Positions 35,013 to 44,843 are shown, numbered from the stretch's first letter. The stretch: DNA of 64,000 nt from Gillisella vitis (GCF_001541345.2 NZ_LMVL02000008.1:62001-126000); one strand, 5' to 3'. Program-made: numbers and translations. The notes: a model not told the origin generated them from the sequence alone.

Positions 35013-35972
35013 ATGGATTCCGTATCGATCAATTCCACGTCTGCATCGGCCCTGTCTCTTCTGAGCGGGTCTTCGAAGGCGCTTGAAGCGACCCAGACCA
35101 AGGTTGCAACAGGCAAGAAGGTCGATGACGCCTCTGATAACGCCGCCTATTGGTCGATTGCCACGACGATGAAATCCGACAGCCTATCGCTGTCGAGCGC
35201 CGAGGATGCCACGGCACTGTCGGCTGCGGTCTCCGACACCGCAGCCCTTGGGCTGGAGCAGGCAACGGGGCTGGTTTCCGACATCCAGGCCAAGCTGATT
35301 GCCTCCAAGGCTGCCGGTGCCAACAAGGGGGCGATCAATGACGAGATCAGCCAGCTCAAGGAGCAGCTTTCGACCGTGACGCAGTCTTCCAGCTTCAACG
35401 GCCAGAACTGGCTGGCGCTTGACAGCAATCAGTCACCGAAAGTGACCTCGATGGTGTCCTCGGTCGGCACCGATGGCAGCGGCAATCTGGCGGTCAACGT
35501 CACGAATTTCGACACGGCGCAAAGCGTGCTGACCAGTAAAAACGATGCCAGCGACGGCATTCTGACGCGCTCGACCCTGACCATTGGCTCCGATGGAAGT
35601 GCAAGCGAATATTATCTGATGAATGTCGGCTCCCAGACGCCAGCCGCACCGACTGCTGCGGAAATTGCCATTTCCAATGATACGTCGAATGCGCAGATCG
35701 ACGCGATGATCGGTGCCACCCAATCCATCCTTTCCAGCATGACCGATGCCAGCGCCGCCGTCGGCGCCACCCAAAACCGGATTTCTAACAGCTCCGATTT
35801 GATGAAGGATCTACAGGATACCGCCACGATCAGCATTGGCCGCTTGACCGATGCCGATATGGAAGAGGAAGCCACCAAGCTTTCGGCGCAAAGCGTCCAA
35901 TCCCAGTTGCAGACGGCCACCCTCAGCATTGCCAACAGCCAGCAGAAGAGCCTGGCACAGCTGTTTATGTGA
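35013..35972 (+). CDS. Flagellin
   Basis: The 319-residue product has the conserved flagellin N-terminal helix (MDSVSINSTSASALSLLSGSS, then ATGKKVDDASDNAAYWSIATTM) and C-terminal helix (DADMEEEATKLSAQSVQSQLQTATLSIANSQQKSLAQLF) around a short central domain. The size matches the rhizobial FlaA-D type. No other flagellar gene is in the window, so this copy is isolated from the motility cluster. AAGGGGGCA precedes the ATG at 35013. A palindrome overlaps the stop codon. Confidence 0.95.
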   Translation: MDSVSINSTSASALSLLSGSSKALEATQTKVATGKKVDDASDNAAYWSIATTMKSDSLSLSSAEDATALSAAVSDTAALGLEQATGLVSDIQAKLIASKAAGANKGAINDEISQLKEQLSTVTQSSSFNGQNWLALDSNQSPKVTSMVSSVGTDGSGNLAVNVTNFDTAQSVLTSKNDASDGILTRSTLTIGSDGSASEYYLMNVGSQTPAAPTAAEIAISNDTSNAQIDAMIGATQSILSSMTDASAAVGATQNRISNSSDLMKDLQDTATISIGRLTDADMEEEATKLSAQSVQSQLQTATLSIANSQQKSLAQLFM

Positions 35973-35982
35973 CAGCTGTGCC
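35954..35982 (+). terminator. Palindrome over the flagellin stop codon
   Basis: Perfect ten-base arms GGCACAGCTG / CAGCTGTGCC with a nine-base loop that contains the stop codon (35970-35972). It may terminate or protect the flagellin mRNA; no T-run follows. Confidence 0.5.
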
Positions 35983-36008
35983 AAGGTGATAGCTTTTGCA
36001 AACACGCC

Positions 36009-37415
36009 TTACCGCTTGCGCGATCTGTTACGCTTGCGGGTATTGCCTGGTTGATTGCTGGCTTGCTTAACGGGCGCGGGCGTATTGGCAATAGCGACAG
36101 GCTCGGAAATCGTTTGGACGGGCGCTTCGGGAGCCAATCCGTCAGGAGCCAGCATCTGCGCAGTGTCTGCATTGTCTTCAGGGGTAACCGGCTCGGAGAG
36201 CTGCGCATCGGCAGGCTGCGGCCGGATGGCGTCGTGCGTGTTGTCGGCTGCCGTCGTGTCGACGGGTTCGGCAGATGGCTCCAGTTCCGGTTCCAATGAA
36301 ACCGGCTCCTCAACGATAACTCTCTCATCATCGTTTCTGTCATTGTCGTTCATGGCGCTGGCCTGGGGGGCACTGGCTTCAGGCACGACAGGCGGAACGA
36401 CCAGAGCCAAAAGCGAAGGAATTGCATTTTCAACCGGTGCGTCTGTTCTTGCCGTGTCCGAGGCATTGGCGGATGACGCGGACAGCGCCTTCACCAAAAG
36501 ATCGGTGATTTTCAGCGCACCCGGCAGGGATATGTTGGTCGAATGGCCGGCGCGTGCGACGCGGACGATGTTGGTCACCGGAGCCGTGGCATTCAATTCG
36601 CCGTACCAGTCGAGTTCACCGATGATCGCCAAGGGCGGCGAAAACGGCGCGGGCAGCGCGACCCGGGTGCTGAACGTGATGATCTGCAACCGCTCGGCCA
36701 AGATGGAAAGCCGTTCGGGTGCTTCTTTTTCGATCGCGTTCAGCGCTTCAGCGACGATCTGGTTGCCTTTGGAATGGCCGGTGACGAGGTTGAACCGCAG
36801 ATCCGGGTGGCAAAGAAGCGCCTGGACCGTATCGGCATCGAGACTGGTGCGGCGCGGCGGTTGCGATGGTTTCGGGCGACGCTGGTAGGCGCCGAATTGC
36901 GGACGCCCAACCAGATCGTCGATCATTTCGAAATTGCGGCGCAAAAAGCCCAGCGGGCCAAAGAAAAACGCGCCGCCCAGCGCTTCCGCGACGACATCGC
37001 CAAGTCCATAGCCGGACACCACCGCGCAGACCGGCGCCTCGATGGCGTCGGCGACATTGCGGGCAAAGGCGGCAGCCCCGGCAGCCGAGCCACCAATACC
37101 CGCCACCGCCATGGCTCTGACCTCGCGGCCACCGCGCAGCAGATATTCATCCACCGTTTCGCATAGCGTCAGCATGCCCTGGCCGGTGGGTGGCACGATC
37201 ATGATCAGCCCTTCGGCGGCCAATGCGTCGCTGATATAGAAGGCCTCGTCCGAGGTCAGCGCCCGGATGTCGTAATAGAGCGCATCAAGGCTGCTGTTGC
37301 GCAATCGCCAGGGTTCCAGCGCGACATTGCGCAAGGGCCGCTTTTGCAGCCTTTCCGGCAGCGAAAGTGACCGGGCGAATTGGGTCAAGCCAAAGGTGAA
37401 GGCTGTCTCGAACAT
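36009..37415 (-). CDS. Alpha/beta-hydrolase-like protein with long disordered tail
   Basis: The 468-residue product (ATG at 37415 with GGGAGAA upstream) has an alpha/beta-hydrolase-like N-terminal part of about 320 residues. A nucleophile elbow NLVTGHSKGNQI (G-H-S-K-G) and a possible late His (RAGHSTNISLPG) fit a serine hydrolase, though only Ser and His are clear. From about residue 325 it turns into a Pro/Ala/Glu/Asp-rich tail and ends in a basic cluster (TRKRNRSRKR). The tail could bind nucleic acid or membranes. Function unknown. It converges on the flagellin gene. Confidence 0.78.
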   Translation of the reverse strand: MFETAFTFGLTQFARSLSLPERLQKRPLRNVALEPWRLRNSSLDALYYDIRALTSDEAFYISDALAAEGLIMIVPPTGQGMLTLCETVDEYLLRGGREVRAMAVAGIGGSAAGAAAFARNVADAIEAPVCAVVSGYGLGDVVAEALGGAFFFGPLGFLRRNFEMIDDLVGRPQFGAYQRRPKPSQPPRRTSLDADTVQALLCHPDLRFNLVTGHSKGNQIVAEALNAIEKEAPERLSILAERLQIITFSTRVALPAPFSPPLAIIGELDWYGELNATAPVTNIVRVARAGHSTNISLPGALKITDLLVKALSASSANASDTARTDAPVENAIPSLLALVVPPVVPEASAPQASAMNDNDRNDDERVIVEEPVSLEPELEPSAEPVDTTAADNTHDAIRPQPADAQLSEPVTPEDNADTAQMLAPDGLAPEAPVQTISEPVAIANTPAPVKQASNQPGNTRKRNRSRKR

Positions 37416-37652
37416 TGGTCTTCTCCCATGTGTTTTGTTGCATTGCAACTTATGGGCGCGCGATTCGATTAGCAACTGTTACTTTATTTTTTTTGCACTA
37501 ACGAAAAGACGGTATTCGTCCATCATTGCAAATCCAACCCAGCATAGCACAGGCTGAACCGGCTGGCTTTGTGCAAAGCCAAATTTCCATGCACATGTCT
37601 GTGTGGTGTTTATCGCGATGAAACGATACGAGCTGCGGTATATTCCGCGGGC

Positions 37653-38138
37653 TCAGCACCGCGTTTGGCGCAGCGCCTCACCGGCAATCATGGCGGCCGA
37701 CATCGCGACATTGATGGAGCGTTGGCCCTCGACCATCGGGATCAGGATGCGGGCATCTGCGCCGTCATGGACATGATCAGGCACGCCAGCACTTTCGCGG
37801 CCAAACAGCAGGATATCGTCGGGCTGGAAGGTCAGTTCGGTATAGGGCATGGCCGCCTTGGTGGAGGCCAGAACCAGCCGACGCCCGCTCTCCTTGCGCC
37901 AATCCTCAAATTGCGCCCAGTTGACGTGCCGGGTCAGGGTGACGGCGGCAAGATAGTCCATTCCGGCCCGCTTCAGATTGCGGTCCGACAGGTCGAAACC
38001 GGCAGGCTCGATGATATCGACACCGAGGCCAAGGCAGGCGGCGAGCCGCAGGATCGTGCCGGTATTGCCGGGAATATCCGGCTGGTAAAGGGCTATGCGG
38101 AGCGCAGAAGGGGAGACGCCGGGGATGCTATTGGTCAT
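37653..38138 (-). CDS. trmL: tRNA (cytidine/uridine-34 2'-O)-methyltransferase TrmL
   Basis: The 161-residue product is a minimal SPOUT (trefoil-knot) methyltransferase. Visible motifs are IALYQPDIPGNTGTILRLAACLG at the N-terminus, LLFGRESAGVP, and the knot IPMVEGQRSINVAMSAAMIAGEALRQ. TrmL modifies the wobble base of tRNA-Leu. The ATG at 38138 is chosen by family alignment since the frame extends further upstream without similarity. Confidence 0.94.
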   Translation of the reverse strand: MTNSIPGVSPSALRIALYQPDIPGNTGTILRLAACLGLGVDIIEPAGFDLSDRNLKRAGMDYLAAVTLTRHVNWAQFEDWRKESGRRLVLASTKAAMPYTELTFQPDDILLFGRESAGVPDHVHDGADARILIPMVEGQRSINVAMSAAMIAGEALRQTRC

Positions 38139-38600
38139 GGCGTTTGAATACCGGCTTCGCTGCGGCCTGTCTGTTGTCGATGGGCAACAGTGCGACCGCA
38201 AAACAGGGTGCCGTTCCGATTGCGACTTTTCAATTTCCCGCTGCGTCTTTATTGAAAGTGCATCTTCACTCGAGACAGGGAGGCACGCATGACCGATATC
38301 CACTGGATGCGCCACCCCGCTGCACCAAATCTACGACAGCGCTGAGCATTCTCGATTTTTCCTTGATGTATCTGAACGGCAGCGCCTGACCTGCAATCGT
38401 GCAGGATGCGATGTCTTTCTCAATCCCATGGCTGATTTCGCCTGAGCCTTTGTGGTCAGGCGGTCATGCCGTCAATCGGCTGGTCCTTTCGCGGCTGGCC
38501 GCCGTCTACCGATCCGGGCTTGCATATCCCGGTTGCCCTATCCCGGTTGCTTTGCCGCGATACACGCTATATCGGTCCGGCAAGCTGATGGAGACTGAAG
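38139..38600. other. Intergenic region between trmL and the first ABC exporter gene
   Basis: About 460 bases separating two divergent genes. Frames here are short and lack good starts. A GGGAGGCACGC followed by an 18-codon frame (38289-38345) is the only start-like site. I see no RNA gene or repeat. Confidence 0.5.
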
Positions 38601-40460
38601 ATGTTTAGCTGGTTCGAACGCCAACTCAATCCCTATCCGGCCAAGCAGCCCAGCCTGCCGCCCAAGGGTCTGTTTCGCTTCATCTGGCATTATACCAGGC
38701 CCGCTGCCGGCTGGCTGGCGCTGATGGCTGTGCTGGTAATGCTGATTGCGGTGGGTGAGGTGATGCTCTTCCAGTTCCTTGGCGATATCGTCACCTGGCT
38801 GTCGCATGCCAACCGCGATACGTTCCTGCAAACCGAGGCTTGGCGGCTGGTGGGCATGGGCGCCTTGGTCCTGGTGTTTCTGCCGGGCATTGCCACGATC
38901 AATTCGCTGATCGTGCATCAGACCCTGCTGGGCAATTTCCCGATGATCGCCCGCTGGCAGATGCATCGCTTCCTGCTCAACCATTCCATGACGTTTTTCG
39001 CCAACGAGTTTTCCGGCCGGGTCTCGACCAAGGTGATGCAGACCTCGCTCGCGGTGCGCGAAACCGTGGTCAAGGTGCTGGACGTTTTCGTCTATGTCAT
39101 CACCTATTTTATCTCGATGCTGGTGGTGATTGCGTCGGCTGACCTGCGCCTGCTGGTGCCAATGCTGATCTGGCTCTGCATCTATATCTCGATTGTCACC
39201 TATTACGTGCCAAGGCTGCGCAAGATCGCAGCGCTTCAGGCCGATACCCGCTCGACCATGACCGGGCGGATCGTCGATAGCTATACCAACATCGCCACGG
39301 TCAAGCTGTTCTCCCACACACGGCGGGAGGAGGATTATGCCAAGGGCGCCATGGACGAATTCCTGCAATCCGTGCATGCGCAGATGCGCAAGGTGACGCT
39401 GTTCCAGGTGCTGGTCTATCTCAACAATTGCACGGTGATTTTCATGATCGGCGCGCTGTCTGTCTGGCTGTGGCTGACGGCCTCCATCCAGGTCGGTGCT
39501 ATCGCCATTGCCATCGGGCTTGCCATGCGGGTCAACAGCATGTCGCAATGGGTGATGTGGGAAGTGTCGGCGCTGTTTGAAAATATCGGCACCGTTTATG
39601 ACGGCATGGAGATGATGACCAAGCCGCATGACATCACCGACAAGCCCGATGCCAAGCCACTGACCGTGCCCAAGGGCGAGATTGTCTATGACAAGGTCCG
39701 TTTCCACTATGGAAAGACGCGCGGCGTGATCGATGATTTCTCGTTGACCATCCGGGCTGGCGAAAAGGTCGGGCTGGTTGGCCGCTCCGGCGCGGGCAAG
39801 ACGACGCTGATGAACCTGCTGCTGCGGTTCTACGATGTCGAAAAGGGCCACGTCACCATCGACGGGCAGGATATCGGGTCGGTGACCCAGGATAGCCTGC
39901 GCGGCCAGATTGGCGTCGTCACGCAGGATACCTCGCTGCTGCACCGGTCGATCCGCGACAACATTGCCTATGGCCGCCCGGATGCCAGCGATGCCGAAGT
40001 GGTCGAGGCGGCAAAACGCGCCAATGCCTGGGACTTCATCGAGCACCTCGTCGATATGCAGGGCCGGGTCGGGCTGGATGCGCAGGTGGGCGAGCGCGGC
40101 GTGAAACTGTCCGGTGGTCAGCGCCAGCGGATTGCCATCGCCCGGGTCTTCCTGAAAAATGCGCCGATCCTGGTACTGGACGAGGCGACCTCGGCGCTTG
40201 ACTCAGAGGTAGAGGCCGCCATTCAGGAGAGCCTGTTTGCCCTGATGGAGGGCAAGACGGTGATCGCCATCGCCCATCGCCTCTCGACACTGACCGAAAT
40301 GGACCGTCTGGTGGTGCTGGACAAAGGCCGGATCATCGAGACCGGCACCCACCACCAGCTTGCCAGCCAGGGCGGCGTCTATGCCGATCTGTGGAACCGC
40401 CAGTCGGGTGGGTTTTTGGGAGACGAGGCCACCGAAGTGCAGGAAACGGCGGCGGAGTGA
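38601..40460 (+). CDS. ABC exporter, fused membrane and ATPase domains
   Basis: The 619-residue product is a half-transporter: six membrane helices (about residues 25-330) then the ATPase with Walker A GRSGAGKTTL, Q-loop VTQDTSLL, signature LSGGQRQR, Walker B ILVLDEATSALD and the H-loop IAHRLS. It is a close paralogue of the second exporter in this window. Such proteins export lipids, peptides or drugs as homo- or heterodimers; no substrate clue is present. The ATG follows a weak AGACTGAAG. Confidence 0.93.
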   Translation: MFSWFERQLNPYPAKQPSLPPKGLFRFIWHYTRPAAGWLALMAVLVMLIAVGEVMLFQFLGDIVTWLSHANRDTFLQTEAWRLVGMGALVLVFLPGIATINSLIVHQTLLGNFPMIARWQMHRFLLNHSMTFFANEFSGRVSTKVMQTSLAVRETVVKVLDVFVYVITYFISMLVVIASADLRLLVPMLIWLCIYISIVTYYVPRLRKIAALQADTRSTMTGRIVDSYTNIATVKLFSHTRREEDYAKGAMDEFLQSVHAQMRKVTLFQVLVYLNNCTVIFMIGALSVWLWLTASIQVGAIAIAIGLAMRVNSMSQWVMWEVSALFENIGTVYDGMEMMTKPHDITDKPDAKPLTVPKGEIVYDKVRFHYGKTRGVIDDFSLTIRAGEKVGLVGRSGAGKTTLMNLLLRFYDVEKGHVTIDGQDIGSVTQDSLRGQIGVVTQDTSLLHRSIRDNIAYGRPDASDAEVVEAAKRANAWDFIEHLVDMQGRVGLDAQVGERGVKLSGGQRQRIAIARVFLKNAPILVLDEATSALDSEVEAAIQESLFALMEGKTVIAIAHRLSTLTEMDRLVVLDKGRIIETGTHHQLASQGGVYADLWNRQSGGFLGDEATEVQETAAE

Positions 40461-40558
40461 ATGTCATGACATGCATCAGAGCATCGTACTGATTCCGGTT
40501 TTCAGTAAGGTGTTCTAGGCTTTGAGACAGGTCGCTTTCGAAAATCTGGCTCGGAAAC

Positions 40559-40590
40559 AATAACATCGCGCTGGTTCGCGCGATGTTATT
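40559..40590. terminator. Perfect 13-base palindrome between convergent genes
   Basis: Arms AATAACATCGCGC / GCGCGATGTTATT with a six-base loop, 24 bases beyond the chemoreceptor stop and about 100 bases after the ABC exporter stop. It probably terminates the minus-strand chemoreceptor transcript. The preceding bases (40482-40505) contain an AGCATCGTACTGATTCCGG string of rhizobial repeat type. Confidence 0.55.
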
Positions 40591-40614
40591 TGAGGTGTGC
40601 TCCATTTCCGACGA

Positions 40615-42312
40615 TCAGGCCACTCTTCTCGAAGACACTGCGCGGCCAGTCATTGGGCTTGTCGTTCCTGATATCTTGAACCCTCCGATCAGATCGCGCA
40701 GCTTTTCGGCCTCGGATGCAAGCTCCTGTGCAGCGGCACTGGCTTCTTCAACCGTGGACGTATTTCGTTGTGTGCTTTGATCGACAATGGTGACTGCGGC
40801 GTTGATTTCCTTGATGCCCTGCAATTGCTCGCCCGTCGCCTGGGAAATCGCCTGAACATGATGGTCGATTTCCTGGACCTGCTCCGAAATTTCAGTCAGG
40901 GCAGAACCGGTCTTGAAGACAAGGCCGACACCGCGCTGAACCGATGCGGTTGAGGTGGCGATGAGGTCCTTGATATGTTTTGCCGCGCCGGCGGAGCGTT
41001 GCGCGAGTTCGCGCACTTCCTGGGCAACGACAGCAAAGCCCTTGCCAGCTTCACCGGCACGTGCGGCTTCCACACCGGCATTCAATGCGAGCAAGTTCGT
41101 CTGGAAGGCAATCTCGTCGATGACGCCGATGATATTGGAGATTTCTTTTGATGATCCCTCGATCTGGTTCATCGCATCCGTCGCGTCATTGACGATCAGT
41201 CCGGAGGCTTTCGCGTGTTCGCGGGTTTTGGTGACCAGGGTGCTGGCTCCCGTCGCGCGAGACGCGGAGTCCTGAACCGTGGCGGTGATCGTGTCGAGCG
41301 CCGCAGCGGTTTCTTCCACCGAAGCGGCCTGGCTCTCGGCATTTTTGGCAATGTCGTTGGAGACGGCGCCAATGACCTTCGCATTATCTGCCAGCAACTC
41401 CGCCGAATGCCTGATCGCGGCTACAGTCTTCTCTAGCGAACGGGCCGCCTGATTGAAATCATCGCGCGTCTTCATCAAAGCTGGATCGATGTGATCCGTC
41501 ACTGCGACCGTGAGATCGCCATTCGCAAGCGCGCTGATGGCATCACCGATCCGATCGACGGCGTCCATGCGAGAGGTTATGTCGGTCGCGACTTTGATCA
41601 CCTTGTAGACCTTACCACGGGAATTGAACACTGGCGTATAGGCTGCCTGAATCCAGACACGCTTGCCGCCTTTGCCATAGCGAACGAAGTTGTCGGCGAT
41701 GAATTCGCCAGCACGCAGCCTCATCCAGAAATTATCGTAGTCGGCTGTCCTTGTGTATTCTGGATCGCAGAAAAGCCTGTGGTGCTTACCCTCGATCTCG
41801 GCGAAGCTATAGTTCATGGCATCGAGAAAATTCTGATTGGCTTTGGAAATCGTTCCATCAGGCTCGAACTCGATGATTGCCTGCGATTGGTCGATGGCGC
41901 GAATGCGGTTTTCGTCATCAAGAGCGGCAATCCGCGTCCTGGTGATATCCGTTGCGATCTTGAGAATCCGGACGACTTTCCCATTGTGAAAAACCGGATT
42001 GTAGCTTGCCTGAATCCAGATGTCGGTCTGTTCCTTGGTCTGACGACGAAACTGTCCGCTCTGAAACTTGCCGCTGGCGAGTTCCTTCCAGAAGATCTCA
42101 TAGGATGGCGAGTTGCGGATCGCGTCCTCGCAAAACATCCGATGATGTTTTCCGACAATCTCTTCCAACGAATAATGCAGCGCCTTGCAAAAGTTTTCGT
42201 TGGCTTCGAGTACCCTGCCGTCCGGCGAGAACCAGATCATTGCCTGAGATGTCGAGATAGCATTGATGTCTTCGGCCAGCTTGTTGGCCTGTAGCAAATT
42301 ACGAAACGTCAT
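40615..42312 (-). CDS. Cytoplasmic methyl-accepting chemoreceptor with two PAS domains
   Basis: The 565-residue product has no membrane helix. Two PAS domains of similar sequence lie at about residues 15-130 and 137-250 (each with the GKHHRMFC/GKHHRLFC and NPVFHNGKV / TPVFNSRGKV landmarks). They are followed by a short linker and the MCP signalling hairpin, with the tip EIAFQTNLLALNAGVEAARAGEAGKGFAVVAQEVR. Paired PAS domains of this type often bind heme or flavin and sense oxygen or redox state, but no ligand residue is certain. It sits between two paralogous ABC exporters, in opposite orientation. Confidence 0.93.
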   Translation of the reverse strand: MTFRNLLQANKLAEDINAISTSQAMIWFSPDGRVLEANENFCKALHYSLEEIVGKHHRMFCEDAIRNSPSYEIFWKELASGKFQSGQFRRQTKEQTDIWIQASYNPVFHNGKVVRILKIATDITRTRIAALDDENRIRAIDQSQAIIEFEPDGTISKANQNFLDAMNYSFAEIEGKHHRLFCDPEYTRTADYDNFWMRLRAGEFIADNFVRYGKGGKRVWIQAAYTPVFNSRGKVYKVIKVATDITSRMDAVDRIGDAISALANGDLTVAVTDHIDPALMKTRDDFNQAARSLEKTVAAIRHSAELLADNAKVIGAVSNDIAKNAESQAASVEETAAALDTITATVQDSASRATGASTLVTKTREHAKASGLIVNDATDAMNQIEGSSKEISNIIGVIDEIAFQTNLLALNAGVEAARAGEAGKGFAVVAQEVRELAQRSAGAAKHIKDLIATSTASVQRGVGLVFKTGSALTEISEQVQEIDHHVQAISQATGEQLQGIKEINAAVTIVDQSTQRNTSTVEEASAAAQELASEAEKLRDLIGGFKISGTTSPMTGRAVSSRRVA

Positions 42313-42542
42313 GGGAAACAGCCATCCTTGTTATTCAAGGGAATTCAACCAAAGAGTTATTTAAAATTGTCTAATATCAATTGATAGGAATATATGCAGT
42401 GCGACGACGGGTCAGGTGGCCTCGCGGTGATCACGCAAATATAATCGGCGTATTGACACAGGCGCCTTTGTCCTGGTCCTCAATAGCCCTAACTTGCGAG
42501 AGAACCGACTCGTCCTGTTCGGCTCTATCGAGGTCCCGCCCC

Positions 42543-44420
42543 ATGCTGATTGCCGCCGTCATCCGCCTGTTCGAACGCTGGGTCGATCCCTTTACCGAGC
42601 GTGCGGATCTTTGCCCGCCGGGTGGCACCATGGCTTTCGTGTGGTTTTACGTGAGCCAGGCCAAGGGGGCGTTTTTTGCCATGGCACTGTTTGGGGGCGC
42701 GGTGGCGGTCATGGAAGCCAGCATGTTCTGGTTCGTCGGGCGGTTGGTGGACCTGATCGATACTGTCCCCAAAGCCGCAGGCTGGCAGGGGCTGCTGGGC
42801 GCGCATGGGCTTGAACTGCTGGGCATTGCCGCCGTTGTCGTCTTCGTCCGATTTGCGGTAATCACGCTGAGCGCGCTGGTCGAAGAACAGGTCGTGGTGC
42901 TGAATTTTCTCAACCTGGTGCGTTGGCAAAGCCATGTCCATGTCGCGCGCCAATCGCTGAGCTTCTTCCATAATGATTTTGCCGGTCGCATTGCCACCAA
43001 GGTGTGGGCGGGCGGACAGGCGACAGGCGATCTCCTGACCTCGCTGTTGCAAGTCGCCTGGTTCATGGTGATCTATACGATTTCCACCATGGCGCTGCTG
43101 GCGCAACTGGACTGGGTGCTGGCGGCAATCATTGCCGTCTGGGTGCTGGTTTTCGCGGTGCTGGCCCGCTATTTCGTGCCGCGTATCCGCCGCCATGCCC
43201 GTGACACAGCCGAAGCTGGCTCGGCGCTGACCGGCAGGCTGGTGGATAGCTATGCAAATATCCAGACCCTGAAATTGTTTGCCCGCGAGCGGCAGAACGA
43301 CCATTACATCCGGGCCGGTTTCGAGCGGTTCCAGGCGGCGCAGGCACCCTTTACCCGGCTGATCACAGGGGTGCGCGCCTCGCTGGCACTGCTGTCGGGC
43401 GGCATGATCCTGATGATTGCTGCCGTCTGCATCGACCGCTGGTTTTCCGGGGCGATGACGGCGGGTGGCATGGCGTTTACGCTCGGCCTGGTGCTGCGCC
43501 TCAGCATGCTCATGAACCGGATGATGACCCAGTTGAACGGTATGATGCGCAATATCGGCACGATCCAGAACGCCGCCGAGATGATTTCGCAGCCCATCGG
43601 CCTGAAGGACCGGCCCGATGCGAAGGTGCTTGCGGTCACTGGCCCGGAAATCCGCTTTGAGGATGTGTCCTTCCACTATGGCAAGCAGAAGGGGGCCATC
43701 GATCATTTGTCGCTGACCATCAAACCCGGCGAGAAGGTCGGCATTGTCGGGCGCTCCGGGGCGGGCAAGACCACGCTGGTCAACCTTCTGCTGCGCTTCT
43801 ACGATGTCGAGGGTGGTGGCATCCGGATTGACGGCCAGGATTTGCGCGCGGTGACGCAGGAAAGCCTGCGGGGCAAGATCGGCATGGTCACCCAGGATAC
43901 TGCCCTGCTGCATCGCTCGATCCGTGACAACATCCTGTTTGGCCGCGATGAGGCGAGCGAAGAGCAGCTGCGCGCCGCCGCCGACCAGGCCGAGGCGCTG
44001 GGCTTCATCGAAAAACTGGTCGACCAGCGCGGCCGCACCGGCTTTGACGTGCATGTCGGCGAACGCGGCGTGAAACTTTCCGGCGGCCAGCGCCAGCGGA
44101 TCGCCATCGCCCGGGTGATGCTGAAGGACGCCCCGATCCTGGTGCTGGACGAGGCAACTTCGGCGCTCGATTCGGAAGTGGAGGCCGCCATCCAGTCCAA
44201 TCTGGAACAGCTGATGACCGGCAAAACCGTGCTCGCCATCGCCCACCGCCTCTCCACCATCGCCAGCCTCGACCGTCTCGTGGTGATCGACCAAGGCCGT
44301 ATCATCGAAGAAGGCAGCCATGACGAACTGGTGGAGCGGGGCGGGCTCTACGCCGAGCTTTGGGCGCGTCAATCGGGGGGATTTATTGGCGGCGAGGAGG
44401 CGGATCGGGCAGCGGAATAG
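42543..44420 (+). CDS. ABC exporter, fused membrane and ATPase domains (second copy)
   Basis: The 625-residue product is a half-transporter with six N-terminal helices and an ATPase bearing Walker A GRSGAGKTTL, VTQDTALLHRSIRDN, signature LSGGQRQR and ILVLDEATSALDSEVEAAIQ. It resembles the exporter at 38601-40460 along its whole length, especially in the ATPase, so the two are probably an old duplication and might form a heterodimer. The ATG at 42543 is preferred because GAGGT precedes it; the frame is open further upstream. Confidence 0.93.
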   Translation: MLIAAVIRLFERWVDPFTERADLCPPGGTMAFVWFYVSQAKGAFFAMALFGGAVAVMEASMFWFVGRLVDLIDTVPKAAGWQGLLGAHGLELLGIAAVVVFVRFAVITLSALVEEQVVVLNFLNLVRWQSHVHVARQSLSFFHNDFAGRIATKVWAGGQATGDLLTSLLQVAWFMVIYTISTMALLAQLDWVLAAIIAVWVLVFAVLARYFVPRIRRHARDTAEAGSALTGRLVDSYANIQTLKLFARERQNDHYIRAGFERFQAAQAPFTRLITGVRASLALLSGGMILMIAAVCIDRWFSGAMTAGGMAFTLGLVLRLSMLMNRMMTQLNGMMRNIGTIQNAAEMISQPIGLKDRPDAKVLAVTGPEIRFEDVSFHYGKQKGAIDHLSLTIKPGEKVGIVGRSGAGKTTLVNLLLRFYDVEGGGIRIDGQDLRAVTQESLRGKIGMVTQDTALLHRSIRDNILFGRDEASEEQLRAAADQAEALGFIEKLVDQRGRTGFDVHVGERGVKLSGGQRQRIAIARVMLKDAPILVLDEATSALDSEVEAAIQSNLEQLMTGKTVLAIAHRLSTIASLDRLVVIDQGRIIEEGSHDELVERGGLYAELWARQSGGFIGGEEADRAAE

Positions 44421-44526
44421 GATGGCCTCGTCATTGCCTTCCAGGTGTGTCCGCTTTACGATCAGCGCTGTCTATAGATACCGTGTTCGTAATACGAATA
44501 TTACGCCAAATGAATCAGGCTGGTCA

Positions 44527-44775
44527 ATGTATGAGATGACGAAAACGAAGGGGTCTTTCACGAAAATGAGGACGCTTCGCTGGAGGCTGGCTATTACCTT
44601 TTTAAAGATCGTTTTCCGAAAGGAAGAAAGACTAATCTACTCTCTCAAGGCGCTTGGAATGAGTGATCTCTTTTGCGTGCGGGCTCTCGAATTCGCTTAT
44701 CATCTGGACAATCACTCAGCGAGCATGCTGATCGGCAAGTTCATTGCTAATCCATTTACTGAACCTAAAATCTGA
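44527..44775 (+). CDS. Small hypothetical protein
   Basis: If started at the ATG of 44527 the product has 82 residues, basic and hydrophobic in the middle (LRWRLAITFLKIVFRKEERLIYSLKALGM) and ending FIANPFTEPKI. No known motif. The ribosome binding site is weak (AGGCTGG), and the local base composition is more AT-rich than the neighbours. It may be real; confidence is limited. Confidence 0.4.
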   Translation: MYEMTKTKGSFTKMRTLRWRLAITFLKIVFRKEERLIYSLKALGMSDLFCVRALEFAYHLDNHSASMLIGKFIANPFTEPKI

Positions 44776-44843
44776 GCCGTCCTTCCGGGTCGCAGTTCAT
44801 TATTCCGCAATGCGGCTCAACAAGCCAATAGAACTATTAGGCC

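Noticed and set aside
42525-44372. A 615-codon minus-strand frame over the second ABC exporter, and a 502-codon one at 38538-40046 over the first
   Set aside because: Both are antisense shadows of conserved ABC transporters; His-, Gln- and Asp-rich translations are typical of reversed GC-rich genes.
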